DNA of 64,000 nt, from assembly GCF_954871325.1 (NCBI RefSeq), contig NC_088777.1, forward strand, positions 15,291,366 to 15,355,365, in the 5' to 3' direction. The translations under genes and the position numbers were made by a program. Of this stretch, positions 60,950 through 64,000 are shown one piece after another. The notes below the pieces were generated by a model. It saw nothing but the letters and a program-made list of their open reading frames with translations, did not search any database and was not told the DNA's origin. Numbering within the stretch: position 1 is the first letter of the stretch; each line of letters starts with the position of its first letter. The stretch comes from Gordionus sp. m RMFG-2023 (taxonomy: Eukaryota > Nematomorpha > Gordioida > Chordodea > Parachordodidae).

Positions 60950-62030
60950 ATTGGAAATGTATAATAATAATTATAAAGATAGTGTATATATTATATATCT
61001 ATATTTGTTTTGATGTGACTAAGTAAAAAGGGATCTTTTTTTAAAAATATTATACCATTTCATAAACCTATTTTTGGAGAATGCGAAATGAATAAATTTA
61101 TATAAGGGTTAGGCAAAAGATTTAAGAATTATATTAAGTGTGAAAACGATAAAACTAAGAATTTATAAAAATGCAATAAATTATAAAATCATTTAAAATT
61201 TTTGAAATACGCTACTGTACTGTCAATTTATCAGGCGGCTGCATATTCGGAGTTCCTACAGTCACCGAGTAAAAAAATACTTCTGCCTATATATATCTCG
61301 GCCTCAGGTCTATATATACTCTCCAACAATTAATTTTTCCAAAAATAAGCTGGAAAAATATTTAAAATAACATAATTACATTATATTTTGTATATAATAT
61401 TGAATATAACTAGCTATACCAAACAATGATTGCAAAAATTCATGATTATTTTAAATAGTCCTTTTTAAAATAAAGATTGCCATTATAAATTAAGTTTTGT
61501 ATACAATTACTAAAGAATATGTGATATGTTAAAAAAAAAATTTATTTGACAAAAATCATTTTTTGGTATATCGTCTTGGAAAAGAAAAAGTTTGAATAAA
61601 TCATTTTAACATATAGGGTAACATTTACCTGTTGTAAAAAATGAATAGATGGAAAACACATATGATTGCCCCCCCCCCTTGATACTATATTATGAAAAAA
61701 AATTGATTTATATAACATCATATTTTAATAAGTTATAGGTCATTTAATCCCTTTTAATTATTTCATTTCGACTTCATATTTCATTGTGGAAACTTTCAAA
61801 GTTAAATTTAAACCAGCCCATAATTAATTATCTAGTTAACAATATGATACCTTTGAGACAAAAAAACTTCTATGGTTTATATCCCTGGTACCAAAAGAAT
61901 TATGCTAATTGCTGAAATATCTAATGCTAATAAATGGACCAGAGGAAATGAAACCTTAACAACATTAGAATTGACTAAAGTGGTAAAAATAAATGATAAC
62001 TAAATATGGGCGTCAGAAGGGGGCATTTTA
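60950..62030. other. no gene recognised
   Basis: A+T-rich, with a C run at about 61670-61678. I see nothing else. Confidence 0.5.
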
Positions 62031-62034
62031 AGAG

Positions 62035-62480
62035 TAGGCAGAGACCTTTATGGGTCTTCATTTTTTAATCAAGCCTCAGGCCCGAAGTAAAAATATTTTA
62101 TAGGCCTCAGGTCCGGTCCGGCCTATATATTTAAAAAAAATCAAAAAAAATTTCCCAATCCAGGCCCAAGCCCATATCCAAAAATTTTAATTTTTTTTAC
62201 TTAATGAATATAAACAATATTTAGATGTATTTAGGCAATTATTTTGTTTACAATACTGAAATTTATTATTATTATAAGAAAAAATGGCAATATTTCTTTA
62301 AGTTAGCAACTGTTTTAAATAAATTAAATTTAATAAAAGACCCAAGCCCAGCCCAAGGCCATTGGAAAAAATTTAAAAAACTAACGCCTGGCCCAAGCTC
62401 GGTAAAAATATAATATGGGCCGGGTTTGGACCTGCGGGTTGTGGGCCGGTCCATGAAGGCCATACCCGTAACAGACAATA
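62035..62480. repeat. GC-module repeat with loosely inverted ends
   Basis: The left part GACCTTTATGGGTCTTCATT is followed by GGCCTCAGGTCCGGTCCGGC. The right part has GGGCCGGGTTTGGACC and GGGCCGGTCCATGAAGGCC. The ends pair loosely around GGTCTTCAT and ATGAAGGCC. Short open frames across it on both strands follow from the repeat and show no domain. Confidence 0.5.
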
Positions 62481-63834
62481 CAAATGCTAGTTTGATATTT
62501 TTATTAATATCTTTGGTTATATTTTTCCCTTGGCAAGCCATAAACCTTTTAGAAATTTATATTTGATTGCAAACTCAGACATCACTGGCTTTTTGCATTC
62601 AGACATCCTTAAAAGCTATATTTTTTAATTATAGGGTGCTCCTAAAAAATAATTTTATAAAAAGCTAAATAAACATAAAAAATTTAAATAAACATAGGAA
62701 TTCGGAATATCTTAATTTTAATAATTTTATGAGGGCAATTTTTAGATTTATAAAATCTGATTTTGAAGGAAATGTATTTCATCATATCGTGTACCTGCTT
62801 TATTAATTTCAAACAATTAGGATTTAAGCTTTTGAACTACTTTATGCTTTATATTAATTCACGTATATTTTTCAATTAATTAAAATAATATATAAATAAA
62901 GGAAAGAACTAGGACTACCCAGGGTTCTACCATTTTTAAAGCCGGCTAACTGTGGTATGGTATGTGAACTTGGGAGGGGTTGTCAGTGGACAAATAGTTA
63001 TTTTTCGACTACGGGTGAGATGGACCGCGTCATTATGGATATATATATAACCATAATCGTTTAGATCTAAAATAAAATATTAAACGGCACATAGGTAAAG
63101 TTTTGTCAGATGAAATCTAATGTTATTTCTAAAAAGAGGATAAAGTTTGGTCATACACGACATGTTTTAAAATATTTTTATTGGCACTAGAGTTACATTC
63201 ACGTAAAAATTATTAAATTTTATATTTCAATAAATATTTAAAATTTAACTACAAACAAAATATGGTCCGAATATGACAATTTTTTATTTTTTATGCATTT
63301 TCTCATAAAATAATTCATATTAGAAAATAAAAAAAGGCGGGATAAAAAAAACTATTAAATATTATATGTATTCCTTGAGGGACCAATAGTAAATAATTAA
63401 AAGGCCGGGACAAAAAAATCATTAAATTAATGACAATAGTGAATTATATTATGTTAGTGTAAACACTTCAATTAATTTATGTAAAATCACTGAAAGTCAA
63501 TCCAGTAGTATACATATGCATTATTGCATCAGATAAGGATAACCCTAAATTTAATTTAATCACCCAATTTTTTAAAAATTTTAGCACCATAATAACTATA
63601 AAAAAATTTGTTAAAAATTTTATTATCATTATTTTTTGAGCAATCTTAAAAAAAATAACTTTTAAGCAACTCTAAGTGGTTAAAGGCGGGGAAGATCCTG
63701 ATTAATTATGTGATTAAAATTAAGAATTAATTATTTTAATAAAAATTAATTACATAATTAAAAATCCATCCACCCATGGGGTGGTAATAAACACATTAAT
63801 TATGCTAGGATTTATTCCAGAAAATCTTACAAGT
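62481..63834. other. no gene recognised
   Basis: A+T-rich sequence without recognisable coding or repeat structure. Confidence 0.5.
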
Positions 63835-64000
63835 AGTGTTATTAAAATGCCGCGAGTCTCCACCCCGACCCAAAGTTCGGGTCGTTTTTCGACTCCGACT
63901 CAAAGTTTGGGTCGTTTTTCGACTCCGACTCAAAGTTTGGGTCGTTTTTTGACTCCGACTCAGAATTTGGGTCATTTTTTTCGACCTCGACCCAAGTTCA
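63835..64000 (+). repeat. 30-bp tandem array after a hAT-like end, cut by the window edge
   Basis: AGTGTTATTAAAATGCCG, similar to the AGTGTTGTTAAA termini, is followed from 63861 by at least four 30-bp units of the form GACTCCGACTCAAAGTTTGG plus GTCGTTTTTC, with a few changes each. The array continues past the window, so its length and the other end are unknown. Confidence 0.8.

Noticed and set aside
62225-62541. Overlapping open frames on both strands
   Set aside because: They follow the GC-module repeat and contain proline-rich runs produced by that repeat, not a domain.
63861-64000. CRISPR-like regular array
   Set aside because: The units are contiguous tandem repeats without unique spacers, in a eukaryotic sequence.

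Overview
This is eukaryotic DNA, very rich in A+T (about three quarters by eye), dense in transposon debris and short of genes. It holds one clear protein-coding gene, a nine-exon family C G-protein-coupled receptor on the minus strand. The coding part runs from the ATG at 47136 down to the stop at 3802. All eight intron boundaries can be placed by joining reading frames to known metabotropic glutamate receptor (mGluR) structure, giving about 1474 residues. The ligand-binding pocket keeps the residues that grip the alpha-amino and alpha-carboxyl groups of an amino acid. The two basic residues that hold the glutamate side-chain carboxylate (R78 and K409 of mGluR1) are replaced. That pattern is known from the insect mXR receptors (Drosophila DmXR, mangetout), so the window is probably from an arthropod, most likely an insect or a close relative. 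I cannot name the species.

Layout. Positions 1-3801 lie downstream of the gene. Exons 9 to 3 are packed into 3.8-9.6 kb. Exon 2 (158 nt) stands alone near 23.3 kb between introns of 13.7 and 22.3 kb. Exon 1 is at 45.8-47.1 kb. Positions 47.1-64 kb lie upstream of the start codon. The two giant introns and the upstream flank are filled with hAT-superfamily DNA transposon remains, both transposase fragments and short non-autonomous copies with ends like AGTGTTGTTAAA and 8-bp target duplications. There are also a large foldback element, a TA-flanked inverted-repeat element, two tRNA-like SINE traces, dispersed GC-rich modules built on GGGCCGGG, and long poly-C/poly-G tracts. A decayed Ty3/gypsy retrotransposon fossil lies at about 56.7-59.6 kb with a hAT element nested in it.

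The receptor has several unusual traits: about 320 extra residues between a signal-like segment and the ligand-binding domain, with a furin-like basic cluster; a 60-70 residue Asn/Ser/Thr insert carrying four N-glycosylation sequons in the cysteine-rich domain; and two in-frame acceptor sites before exon 8 that would add or drop 18 residues there. One non-transposon block near 51.7-52.1 kb looks coding but I could not identify it.
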